Below, in pieces: positions 16,798 to 27,819 of a stretch of 64,000 nt of DNA (position 1 is its first letter; each line of letters begins with the position of its first letter). Origin of the DNA: Azospirillum sp. 412522 (lineage in GTDB: Bacteria; Pseudomonadota; Alphaproteobacteria; Azospirillales; Azospirillaceae); the NCBI RefSeq assembly GCF_019805165.1, contig NZ_RWIJ01000002.1, positions 372,001 through 436,000 of the forward strand, read 5' to 3'. The notes beneath the pieces are model-generated. The model was not told the origin of the DNA. It saw only the letters and a list, made by a program, of their open reading frames with translations, and did no database searches. The position numbers and the translations under genes were made by a program.

Positions 16798-17859
16798 TCA
16801 GTCCGGATCCCCGGCCATGGGCGATCCGGACTGCCGGCGGACCAGCCTGTGGTCGAGCAGGATTTCCCCGACGCTGTTTCCCGCCCGCAGGTCGCGCAGG
16901 CTGGCGACGACCGCGTCACCGAAGCGGCGGTAGGGGATCTTGACCGAACTGAGCCACGGCGCGATCCAGTCGTTCAGGTCGTTGTCGTCGATGCCGACCG
17001 GACGGCACTCCTCCGGGATGCGCACGCCCTGCTCGCCGGCGGCACGGAACAGGCCGTAGGCCATCATGTCGCTGGGACAGAGGATGCCGTCGGGCCAACC
17101 GCCGTTGGCGGCGAGCCGCAGCGCGGCGGCATAGCCGCTGTCGAGATGGTTGCCGCCCGGCCCTTCGCAGCGCCGCACCGCGATCCCCGGCCGCTTTTCC
17201 TCCAGCCGGCCGAGGAACCCTTCCACCCGTTCCCGGATGGTCGAGGAAAGATCCGCCGGATGGATCACCGCCGGCGCGCGCACGCCGCAGGCGAGCAGAT
17301 GGTCGGCGGCGTCCGCCCCGGCCTGCCGGTTGTCGATCCCGATGAAGGGACCGCCGCCATAGGGGTTGCGCCGGTTGACGAAGACGATCGGCTCGCCCCG
17401 CTGCAGCGACACCTCCAGCTCCGGGCTGGCGACCGCGCTGACCACGATGAAGCCCTCTGCGAAGCGCGAGCGCATGGCCCGCAGATATTCGTCCTGCAAA
17501 TCCGACCGGTCGTGGGTGTCGCACAGGATCATCACATAGCCGGCGGCGCGCAGGGCGGCTTCGGTCGACGCGGCGATGGCCGCCATGGCGGGGTTGTCGA
17601 GATTGGGCGCCAGCATGGCGACCAGCCGGCTTTCCCCGCCGCGCAGGCTGCGGCCGACGGGGTTCGGACGATAGCCGCGATCCGCGATCAGCTTCTGCAC
17701 CCTGGCCACCGTCGCGGCGGAAGCCCGCCCCAGATCGCCGTTGGCGATGCGCGAAACCGTCGATACGGACACACCCGCCTCGGCCGCGATGTCGGCCAGG
17801 GAGATCTGTCCGGCGAATTGTCCGGAACTCTGGCCCGGTTCACGGCGCCGATCATTCAT
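16798..17859 (-). CDS. LacI-family repressor of the alpha-glucoside operon
   Basis: A 353-residue LacI/GalR regulator: helix-turn-helix and hinge at residues 25-80 (SLADIAAEAGVSVSTVSRIANG, then RPNPVGRSLR), followed by a periplasmic-binding-protein-like sensor domain. Start at 17859 (MNDRRRE) has GGAGTGG 6 bases upstream; earlier ATGs at 17871 and 17886 are in frame but lack a better ribosome site. It is divergent from the ABC transporter operon and a perfect LacI-type palindrome sits 44 bases from its start inside that operon's promoter, so it most likely represses both itself and the operon until an alpha-glucoside binds. Confidence 0.9.
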   Translation of the reverse strand: MNDRRREPGQSSGQFAGQISLADIAAEAGVSVSTVSRIANGDLGRASAATVARVQKLIADRGYRPNPVGRSLRGGESRLVAMLAPNLDNPAMAAIAASTEAALRAAGYVMILCDTHDRSDLQDEYLRAMRSRFAEGFIVVSAVASPELEVSLQRGEPIVFVNRRNPYGGGPFIGIDNRQAGADAADHLLACGVRAPAVIHPADLSSTIRERVEGFLGRLEEKRPGIAVRRCEGPGGNHLDSGYAAALRLAANGGWPDGILCPSDMMAYGLFRAAGEQGVRIPEECRPVGIDDNDLNDWIAPWLSSVKIPYRRFGDAVVASLRDLRAGNSVGEILLDHRLVRRQSGSPMAGDPD

Positions 17860-17891
17860 GAACCACTCCATTTGTGCATCGAACATTCCCG

Positions 17892-17921
17892 TTGACAGTT
17901 TAGGCAAACGTTTGCCATCTT
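17892..17921 (+). promoter_or_regulatory. Promoter with LacI-family operator
   Basis: TTGACA (17892-17897) is a perfect -35; CATCTT (17916-17921) is an acceptable -10 about 18 bases on. Between them lies the 14-base perfect palindrome GGCAAACGTTTGCC (17903-17916), with the central CG step typical of LacI-family operators. A repressor bound there would cover the promoter of the substrate-binding-protein gene at 18042. Confidence 0.85.
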
Positions 17922-18041
17922 CAAGTCCGAACAGCGGCGCCGAAGGAAACCCGTCTCCCGGCAATCGTCGGCGCCGGCAAGCATAGCAATCCGGCGAAGG
18001 GTCGGCACGGGTCCGGGAGGGACCCCACAGGAGGGAACGCA

Positions 18042-19337
18042 ATGAAAAGGACAGCATGGATGGCCGGCTGTGCGCTGGCGTTGTCGGTCCTCGGGTCCGC
18101 GGGGGTCCCGGCCCTGGCGCAGGCCCAGACCACGCTGCGCATCATGTGGTATTCGGACGGCAACGAGGGCGAGGTCATGAACGACTTGCTCCGCCGTTTC
18201 GAGGAGAAGAACAAGGACGTCAAAATCGTCCTCGACCAGGTGCCCTTCAAGGCGATCAACGAGACCCTGCCGGTGCAGCTCGCCTCCGGCCAGGGGCCGG
18301 ATCTCGCCCGCATCACCGACATGGGCGGCCTCGCCCCCTACCTGATGGACGTCCGTCCCCATGTGAAGGACGCCGCCTATTGGGAGCAGAATTACGGGCC
18401 GTTCCTGCAATGGATGCGGGTCCCCGGCAACACCACCGCGATCCCCGGCTACATGACGCAGCTGACGGTGACCGGCCCCTTCGTCAACAAGACGCTGTTC
18501 GAGCAGGCCGGGGTCGCCATGCCGGGCGCCAACGCGACCTGGGAGGATTGGGCCAAGGCGGCGAAGGCGGTCGCCGACAAGGTGCAGGCGCCGTTCCCGG
18601 TCGCCTTCGACCGCTCCGGCCACCGCTTCTTCGGCCTTGCCGTCTCGCAAGGGGCGCAGATGGCCGAGGTCGGCGGCGAGCTGAAGCCGGTCGATGACGG
18701 GTTCAAGCGCGCCGCCAAGCTGGTCGTCGACTGGCACAAGTCCGGCGTGATGTCGAAGGAGCTGTGGGGGGCCGTGTCCGGCACCGCCTATCGCGGCGCC
18801 AACGAGGAATTCAAGAACGCCCAGGTCGTCTTCTACGAATCCGGCTCCTGGCAGACCGCGCAGTTCGACAAGACCATCGGCGACGCCTTCGACTGGATCG
18901 CCGTGCCGACGCCCTGCGGTCCGGCCAACTGCTCGGGCATGCCCGGCGGCGCCGCGCTCGTCGCGCTGAAGACCAGCAGCCATCCGGCCGAGGTCGGGCG
19001 CCTGCTCGACTATCTCGCCAGCGAGGAGGTCGCCGCCGAGTTCTATGCGCGCACCCTCTTCGTGCCGGGCCATATCGGCCTCGCCAAGAAGGGCATCGCC
19101 TACAAGTCGGCTTCGCCGCAGGCAGCCGCCGCGCTGAAGGTGTTCGGCGACGCGGTCGGCAAGCTCGATCCGGTGGCCTACCGCATCCAGGGCGATCCCA
19201 GCAGCCGCATCGTCTTCAACGCCGCCATCAGCCGCCTCGGCCAGGTGGTGGTCGGCGAAACGACCCTGGACGACGCCTATCAGCGCATCGCCAGCGACGT
19301 CGCCCAGCAGATCGCCGAGCGCAAGAAGAAGCAGTGA
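18042..19337 (+). CDS. ABC transporter, periplasmic sugar-binding protein
   Basis: A 431-residue secreted protein: signal peptide with a lysine/arginine start, a hydrophobic core and an ALA cleavage site (VPALAQAQ, near residue 28). The mature chain has the cluster-B sugar-binder signature (FEEKNKDVKIVLDQVPF, LASGQGPDLARITD, GSWQTAQFDK) of MalE/UgpB-like proteins. It starts an operon with two permeases, an ATPase and a GH31 glucosidase, so the ligand is probably an alpha-linked glucoside. AGGAGGGAACGC precedes the ATG. The downstream gap carries a palindromic repeat that may raise the amount of this protein relative to the permeases. Confidence 0.9.
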   Translation: MKRTAWMAGCALALSVLGSAGVPALAQAQTTLRIMWYSDGNEGEVMNDLLRRFEEKNKDVKIVLDQVPFKAINETLPVQLASGQGPDLARITDMGGLAPYLMDVRPHVKDAAYWEQNYGPFLQWMRVPGNTTAIPGYMTQLTVTGPFVNKTLFEQAGVAMPGANATWEDWAKAAKAVADKVQAPFPVAFDRSGHRFFGLAVSQGAQMAEVGGELKPVDDGFKRAAKLVVDWHKSGVMSKELWGAVSGTAYRGANEEFKNAQVVFYESGSWQTAQFDKTIGDAFDWIAVPTPCGPANCSGMPGGAALVALKTSSHPAEVGRLLDYLASEEVAAEFYARTLFVPGHIGLAKKGIAYKSASPQAAAALKVFGDAVGKLDPVAYRIQGDPSSRIVFNAAISRLGQVVVGETTLDDAYQRIASDVAQQIAERKKKQ

Positions 19338-19391
19338 CTCCCGGAAATTGCCCCGCAACCCCGCGGCAACCGCATTTGGACTCTGGGGTCC

Positions 19392-19505
19392 TATGAAGGG
19401 ACTTCCGTCATCCCCGCGCAGGCGGGGATCCAGGAAACTCTCGTGCACAGCGACTGAGATGGCTGGATTCCCGCCTTCGCGGGAATGACGGGCTTCCTTG
19501 TATAG
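19392..19505. repeat. REP-type intergenic palindromic element
   Basis: Two GC-rich hairpins, CATCCCCGCGCAGGCGGGGAT (19409 onward) and ATTCCCGCCTTCGCGGGAAT (19468 onward), form the arms of a larger inverted repeat: CGTCA...CCAG on the left matches CTGG...TGACG on the right, and AAGG near 19397 matches CCTT near 19494. This resembles dispersed repeats found between genes in many proteobacteria. It lies between the binding-protein and first permease genes, where such hairpins often stabilise the upstream message. Confidence 0.75.
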
Positions 19506-19557
19506 GATCATGATTGCCATATGCGATTGCCCTGGCCCCAACCACGGGCGGTGGATC

Positions 19558-20582
<1,025 letters not shown>

Positions 20583-20586
<4 letters not shown>

Positions 20587-21638
20587 CCGGAAAACTCCGC
20601 CACCTGCTCCTGGCCCGTCGCGGCGGCGCCTCCTGGCATTGGACCGACGTCGCCAGCTATGCCTACTTGGCGCTGGGCGTGCTGCTGATGTTCGGGCCGG
20701 TGCTCTGGCTGGCGCTGTCGTCCTTCAAGACGCCGGCGGCCCTGCTGGAATTCCCGCCGTCGCTGCTGCCGATGGCGCAGAGCGAGGTGTCGGTGCCGGG
20801 CTATCCGCAGCCCCTGCCGCTGTTCCGGGTGACGATGGAGGACGGCTCGGTCCGCGAACTGGCGCAGGTCCGCCGCGTCGGCATCATCGCCCAGATGGTC
20901 GATCCGGCGGCGCCAGGCCAGACCATCCGCGTGCCGGCCGACCGCCGGACGCCGGTGCGCCACATGGCGCTGGCGGTGGAGAACTACACCGACCCGCTGA
21001 CCCAGTTCGATTTCCTGCGCTTCCTGCGCAACTCGCTGGTGGTGACGGTGGTCGCGACCATCATCACGCTGGTGATCAACTCGATGGCCGCCTATGCGCT
21101 GTCCGTCTACGAGTTCCGCGGCAAGTCGCTGGCGATGCTGGGGGTGATCGGCACCCTGATGATCCCCATCACCATCGTCCTGGCGCCGGTCTATCTGGTG
21201 GTCACCAAGCTGGGCTTCGTCGACTCGCTGTGGGCGGTGATCCTGCCGGGGGCCGCCACCCCGACCGGCGTCTTCCTGCTGCGCCAGTACATGTTGACCA
21301 TCCCGCGCGACCTGATCGAGGCGGCGCGGATGGACAAGGCGTCGGAATGGCGTATCTACGCGCGCATCGTCATGCCGCTGTCGATGCCGGCCCTGGCGGT
21401 GCTGGCGATCTTCTCGGTCATGTGGCGCTGGAACGAGTTCCTGTGGCCGCTGGCCGTCCTGACCAAGACCGAGGTCCACACGCTGCCGATCGCGCTCAAC
21501 GCCTTCCAGGGCGAGTTGCAGACGCAATGGCATTATCTGCTCGCCATGACCGTGGTGACCCTGCTGCCGGTGGCGCTCGTCTTCGCCTTCCTGCAGCGCT
21601 TCATCACCAGCGGCATCGCGAATACGGGGATGAAATAA
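20583..21638 (+). CDS. ABC transporter permease, MalG/UgpE type
   Basis: A 351-residue inner-membrane permease. The EAA loop reads EAARMDKASEWRIYARIVMP (near residue 245). Between helix 1 (about 25-50) and helix 2 (about 155) there is a periplasmic stretch of roughly 95 residues with a beta-rich, charged character (VTMEDGSVRELAQVRRVG), as in MalG, where the second periplasmic loop is also enlarged. It overlaps the previous gene by 4 bases and is followed directly, without any gap, by the ATPase gene. Confidence 0.88.
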
Positions 21639-22690
<1,052 letters not shown>

Positions 22691-22694
<4 letters not shown>

Positions 22695-25045
22695 AGGCCC
22701 TGACCCAAGCCCGTTTCCGCGGGCGTGACGGCATCTATGCCCTGTTCGAACTCGACCATGGCGTCGATCTGCGCATCGGCCTCCTCGAGGACGACCTCGG
22801 CCGCGTCGTGATGCGGCGCGACGGCGGCTACCGCCTCGACCGCGGCTGGGCGGTGGCACCCGATGGCGCCGATCCGTCCTATGCGGGCCGGGACCGCGAC
22901 GACCTGACCGGCTTCGCCTGCCCGCCCGCCGATGTCGAGGAGAGCGAGGGCACGGTCACCCTGCGCGGGAACAAGCTCCGCGCCGTCGTGACGCTGGAGC
23001 CCTTCGGCATCGCCTGGTACCGGACGGGCGAGGACGCGTCCTTCCTGCAGGACCGCCGCACCCAGGCCTATTTCGTGTCGCGGCAGACCCACGCCTTCTC
23101 GCATTTCGTCGAGCGCGCCGGAAACGAGCGGCATTACGGCGTGGGTGACAAGGCCGGCCCGCTGGACCGCACCGGCCGGCGCTTCCGCGTCGACGCCGTC
23201 GACCCCTGTGGCTTCGATGCCGAGCTGAGCGACCCGCTCTACAAGATGATCCCCTTCATCCTGGTCGCCGGGCCGGCGGGCGCGCACGGCGTCTATTACG
23301 ACAACCTCGCCACCGCCGAGATCGACCTCGGCGCCACCATCGACAACTACCACGGCACGTTCCGCTCCTACCGTGCCGATGACGGCGATTTCGACGCCTA
23401 CGTCTTCGCCGGGCCGACAGTGCCGGACGTGGTGCGCGCCTTCTCGCGCCTGACCGGCGGCCATGCCTTCGGGCCGAAATGGACGCTCGGCTTCGCCACC
23501 ACCTCGATGGCGATCGCCGATGCCGCCGACGCCGACGCCCGCATCGCCGACTTCGTCGACCGCTGCGCCGAGCATGCCATCCCCTGCGACAGTTTCCATT
23601 TCGGCTCCGGCTACACCATGATCGGCGGCCGGCGCTACGCCTTCAACTGGAACCACGACAAGTTCCCCGATCCGGCCTCGACGCTCGCCAAGCTGAACGC
23701 CGCCGGGCTGCACCCCGTCGCCAACCTGAAGCCCTGCCTGCTCGACGACCATCCCCGCCTGTCGGAGGTGACCGGGGTCGGCGGGCTGGTGAACGACGGC
23801 GAGACCGGCAAGCCGGCATTGGCGCAGTTCTGGGACGGGCTGGGTTACCATCTCGACTTCACCAACCGGCAGGCACGCGACTGGTGGCGCAACGGGATCG
23901 AGACGGCGCTGCTGGCCCCCGGCATGGTGTCGGTGTGGAACGACAACAACGAGTATGAGATCTGGGACGAGGATGCCGTTGCGGCCGGCGACGGCCGGCC
24001 CTTCCCCCAGACGCTGGCGCGGCCGGCGCAGGCGCTGCTGATGACCAAGCTGGCCTACGAGACGCAGGCGGCCTGGGCGCCAGGCAAGCGGCCCTACACC
24101 ATCACCCGCGGCGGTTCGGCCGGGCTGTGGCGCTACGGCCAGACCTGGTCGGGCGACAACGCCACCGCCTGGAAGACTCTGCGCTTCAACCTGACGCAGG
24201 GACTCAACATGAGCCTGTCCGGCATGTTCGACATCGGGCATGACACCGGCGGCTTCCATGGGCCGAGCCCAGGGCCGGAGCTGCTCTGCCGCTTCGTCGA
24301 GTTCTGCTCCTTCTGGCCGCGCTTCATGATGAACAGCTGGAACAGCGACGGCGTCACCACGCTGCCCTGGATGCATCCGGAAGTCATCGACCCGATCCGC
24401 GAGGCGATCCGCCTGCGCTACCGCCTGATGCCCTACCTCTACACCCGGATGTGGCGGGCGGCGGAGGCGGACGAGCCGGTGGTGCGGCCACTGTTCTACG
24501 ATTTCCCCGACGATCCCGGCGCGGTCGCGACCGAGGACGCCTTCATGCTCGGCCCCGATCTGCTGGTGGCGCCGGTGCTGGAGCCGGGAGCGGACAGCCG
24601 GTCGGTGCGGCTGCCGGAGACTCCGGGCGGCTGGTACCTGTTCCATGACGGCACGCACCATCCGGGCGGCGCGGTCGCGACGGTGGCGGCCCCGCTCGGC
24701 CGCGCCCCGCTGTTCGTGCGGTCCGGCGCTTTGCTGCCCCTGGGCGCCGCCGGTCAGCGCGTCGATCCGGCGACGGACACCGAGCGCGAACTCGTCGCTT
24801 ATGGCGACGCGGCGGGCGCCACGGCTCTGCTCTATGACGACGACGGCGATACCGCCGCCTGGCGGGACGGGGACGGGCTGGTGACCCGCGTCACGGCGGT
24901 GCGCGACGGCGACGCCGTCGTGGTCTCGGCCGAGGCGAGCGGACGGTACCAGCCGGCATGGCGCAGCCTGCGGCTGCGGTCGGTGGGTGGACCGTCGCTG
25001 CGGCCGGGCAAGGTCAACGGCGCTGGGCTGACGCTGGAAGCCTGA
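22691..25045 (+). CDS. GH31 alpha-glucosidase/alpha-glycosidase
   Basis: A 784-residue family-31 glycoside hydrolase without signal peptide, therefore acting on imported oligosaccharide in the cytoplasm. The nucleophile is D418 in VWNDNNEYEIWDED and the acid/base D489 in WSGDNATAW, both in the family contexts. An N-terminal beta domain (about 1-240) precedes the barrel, and C-terminal beta domains (RSGALLPLG) follow. It closes the transporter operon, so the imported sugar is an alpha-glucoside, possibly an isomaltose- or trehalose-type or alpha-xyloside; sequence alone does not separate these. Confidence 0.92.
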
Positions 25046-25075
25046 TGCGCCGTCGGATAGGCGGCGCCTGGACGG

Positions 25076-25106
25076 AAGGGCTGCGGCAATGAGGTTCGCA
25101 GCCCTT
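25076..25106. terminator. Hairpin between convergent genes
   Basis: AAGGGCTGCG (25076-25085) pairs perfectly with CGCAGCCCTT (25097-25106) over an 11-base loop. It lies between the GH31 stop and the stop of the small gene on the opposite strand, which it touches, and can end transcripts from both sides. Confidence 0.75.
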
Positions 25107-25465
25107 CACAGCCTGTCCGGCAACCGGCCGTCCCGCCGCAACGGAACCACCGCTGCGCCGTCCCCGGCCGGCGAACCGGCTTCCTGTCCGGGCAGCACCT
25201 CCTGCGCCCTCATGGTCAGATAGCGGACGCAGCTGACGCGCAGGAACGATGCCAGGTTCTGAACCGCCCCATGAGCCTCCACGACCTCGTCATGCAGCGA
25301 CACGATCAGCCGGTTCGTCGTCGTGCCCTCCTCCGCGGCGATGTCGGCCAGGACGTTCCAGAACAGGTTCTCCAGGCGGATGCTGGTGACCATGCCATGG
25401 ATGCGCACCGATCGGGACCGTGCCTCGTAGAGGATCGGGTCGGTGTTGACGAAGATCTGGCACAT
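25106..25465 (-). CDS. Ribbon-helix-helix protein (RHH_4 type)
   Basis: A 119-residue protein. The start MCQIFVNTDP and the core RSVRIHGMVTSIRLENLFWNVLADIAAEEG are typical of a small alphaproteobacterial family with a predicted ribbon-helix-helix DNA-binding fold; the function of the family is not established. A basic, proline-rich tail follows residue 90. It lies 26 bases downstream of the sigma-54 activator gene on the same strand and may be cotranscribed with it. The start at 25465 fits the family and has GGAAGG upstream. Confidence 0.75.
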   Translation of the reverse strand: MCQIFVNTDPILYEARSRSVRIHGMVTSIRLENLFWNVLADIAAEEGTTTNRLIVSLHDEVVEAHGAVQNLASFLRVSCVRYLTMRAQEVLPGQEAGSPAGDGAAVVPLRRDGRLPDRL

Positions 25466-25491
25466 GCGCCCGCCTTCCCTGGAATGCGATT

Positions 25492-27594
25492 TCAAACCCG
25501 ATTTAAGCCCATCCCGGCCTGGGCGGATTGCGCCTTCCGGCCTGCCGCGCGCTGGATCCCGTGCTGGCTCAGCTTGCGGTACAGCGTGCTGCGCGAGATG
25601 CCCAGGACAGCCGCCGCGTCAGACAGGTTCCCTCCGGTCGCGGCGATCACGTCCTCGATGGTCCGCTGTTCGGTCACCGTCAGCGACATCGCGGAAGAGG
25701 ACGGCGGCGGGGCAGCGGCAATGGCGGGCGGCAGCGGAGAGCCCAGCAAGGGCCAGCCCTCCGCCGTCGCGCAGGCGCAGGCGTCGCGCAGCTCGTCCGG
25801 AAGATCACCGACGTCGATACTGCCGCCGGTCGACAGCAGGACCGCGCGTTCGACCACGTTGCGCAGTTCCCGGACATTGCCCGGCCAGTCGTAGCGTTGC
25901 AGCAGATCCAGCGCCGCCGCGGTGAAGCGGACGGGCGGTCGGCCATGGCGATCCGCCAGCAGCCCGTTGAAGTGGGAAATCAGGCGCGGGACATCGCCAT
26001 GCCGGTCCCGCAAGGCCGGCACCCGCAGGGCGGTCACGGCAAGGCGGTGGTAGAGGTCGCGGCGGAACCGGCCAGCGGCGACCTCCTGCCGCAGGTTGCG
26101 GTTGGTCATGGCGAGCAGCCGCACCGACACCCGGCGCGGGACGTTGTCGCCGATGCGGTAGAGCACCCCCTCCTCCAGCACCCGCAGCAGATAGGGCTGG
26201 AGATCGAGCGGCAGCTCGCCGATCTCGTCGAGGCACAGCGTGCCGCCGTCCGCCAGCTCGAACCGCCCGATCCGCCCCTCCGCCGCCGCGCCGGTGAAGG
26301 CCCCGCGCACATAGCCGAACAGCTCGCTGCCCAGCATCTCGCGCGACACGGCACCGCAGTTGAACGGCACGAACGGGCCGCCGGCCATTGCACTGTGGCC
26401 GTGGACGGCGCGGGCGAACAGCTCCTTGCCGACGCCGGTCTCGCCCTCGATCAGGATGGGGACCGGCAGCGCCGCCAGCCGCTCGCCCTGCCCGATCACC
26501 AGGCGCAGGCTGTCGCTGGCGCCGACGATGTCGGCGAAGCGGGAGCGGTTGTGGTCGGACTCGTCGGGCACCGCCCGGCGCCCGGCCGATGGACGGGAGG
26601 ATGACGCGCCGGGGATGACCAGCAGCGTTCCCCGCCGCTCCCCGTCCAGGATCAATGGCCGGACCCAGTCGGCCGGCACCGGCAGCTGCTCCCCTGCCCT
26701 GCCCCCCAGCCCGACGATGGGCAGCCTCGTCCCCCGGCTCAACTGCGGCAGGTCGGATCCGAGGCTTGCCTTCAACAGATTCGCCGCCTTGCGGCTGGCA
26801 TAGAGAAGGCGCCCGCGGGCATCGAGCGCGATCAGCCCTTCGCCGGCATATTTCTGGCTGTCCTCCAGGCAGGCCTCCAGCAGCCGCACATGTTCGGCCT
26901 CGGTCTGGCGGGCGAGGTTCCATTCGACCTGCCGGGCGGCGACCACAGCCAGCGCCAGAGCCTGTCCGCTGAAGCTCTGCTTCAGGCCGGAGATGTCGAG
27001 CAGGCCGACGACCGATCCATCCACCGGGTCGTGGATCGGTGCCCCGGCACAGCTCCATCCCTTGATGCCGGCGCAGTAATGTTCCGCCGCCTGGACCAGC
27101 ACCGGCTGCTTGGAGGCCAGCGCCGTCCCGATTCCGTTGGTGCCGGCAAAGGTCTCGCCCCACTGTCCGCCGCAGGCCAGGCTGATGTCCCGTGCCGTGC
27201 TCAGCGTCGCGCGGTCGCCGGCGACCTCCAGCACCACGCCGTTGGCGTCGGTGATCAGCATCACCGTGCGCGTTCCGGCCAACAGGTCCGCCGCCTCCGC
27301 CAACGTCGTGGCCGCCGCCTGGAGCAGGTCGCGGTTGTCGCGGCGCAGGGCCTCGATGTGGTCGGTGCCGATCACCGGCGCGGCATCCGCCCGCGCATCG
27401 ACCAGGAAGCTTTGACATCGCGCCCAGGACCGGATGACCACGTCGCGCACCGGCAGATTCTCCCGCCGCGACCCGGAAACGAAATCCTCCCACGCCTTCA
27501 TCGTCGCCGTTTCGCCGTCCACCAGCGCGTGGAGCGCCGGTGCGGACGACGCGACGGCCAGACGGCCGACGCCGGCCCGTTCGTTGGCCAACAT
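25492..27594 (-). CDS. AcoR/MimR-type sigma-54-dependent activator
   Basis: A 700-residue enhancer-binding protein. Order: N-terminal AcoR region and GAF domain (about 75-240; TNGIGTAL, CAGIKGWSCAGAPIHDP), a PAS-like linker, the AAA+ domain (about 375-600) with Walker A GETGVGKE, the sigma-54 contact loop GAFTGA, Walker B GGTLCLDE and an arginine-rich sensor region, and a C-terminal Fis-type helix-turn-helix (GGNLSDAAAVLGISRSTLYRKL). AGGGAGGGACC precedes the start at 27594. It is the last regulator of the minus-strand monooxygenase set and the only sigma-54 activator in the window, so it most probably works on the two -24/-12 promoters near 34236 and 34428. The GAF domain would bind the growth substrate or its alcohol or ketone. 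Confidence 0.92.
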   Translation of the reverse strand: MLANERAGVGRLAVASSAPALHALVDGETATMKAWEDFVSGSRRENLPVRDVVIRSWARCQSFLVDARADAAPVIGTDHIEALRRDNRDLLQAAATTLAEAADLLAGTRTVMLITDANGVVLEVAGDRATLSTARDISLACGGQWGETFAGTNGIGTALASKQPVLVQAAEHYCAGIKGWSCAGAPIHDPVDGSVVGLLDISGLKQSFSGQALALAVVAARQVEWNLARQTEAEHVRLLEACLEDSQKYAGEGLIALDARGRLLYASRKAANLLKASLGSDLPQLSRGTRLPIVGLGGRAGEQLPVPADWVRPLILDGERRGTLLVIPGASSSRPSAGRRAVPDESDHNRSRFADIVGASDSLRLVIGQGERLAALPVPILIEGETGVGKELFARAVHGHSAMAGGPFVPFNCGAVSREMLGSELFGYVRGAFTGAAAEGRIGRFELADGGTLCLDEIGELPLDLQPYLLRVLEEGVLYRIGDNVPRRVSVRLLAMTNRNLRQEVAAGRFRRDLYHRLAVTALRVPALRDRHGDVPRLISHFNGLLADRHGRPPVRFTAAALDLLQRYDWPGNVRELRNVVERAVLLSTGGSIDVGDLPDELRDACACATAEGWPLLGSPLPPAIAAAPPPSSSAMSLTVTEQRTIEDVIAATGGNLSDAAAVLGISRSTLYRKLSQHGIQRAAGRKAQSAQAGMGLNRV

Positions 27595-27819
27595 GGTCCC
27601 TCCCTGCTTCCCGGCGTCTTTCGTGCTTTGTGTCACATGCGCCGATTGTCTTCGCACAAGGGATGCGGAGGTTCTCTCCGAGTTGCTCCGCATCATGAAT
27701 TGTTCGTATAGAAAACCATAAGCCGAACCGAAGCGGGAGCGGTAGTAGCGGAATACTCTATGGCCTTTTTCCTGGCTTTCTCCCCAATGGTGGAGGTAGG
27801 CCGTTGCGGCCGGGCGGGG

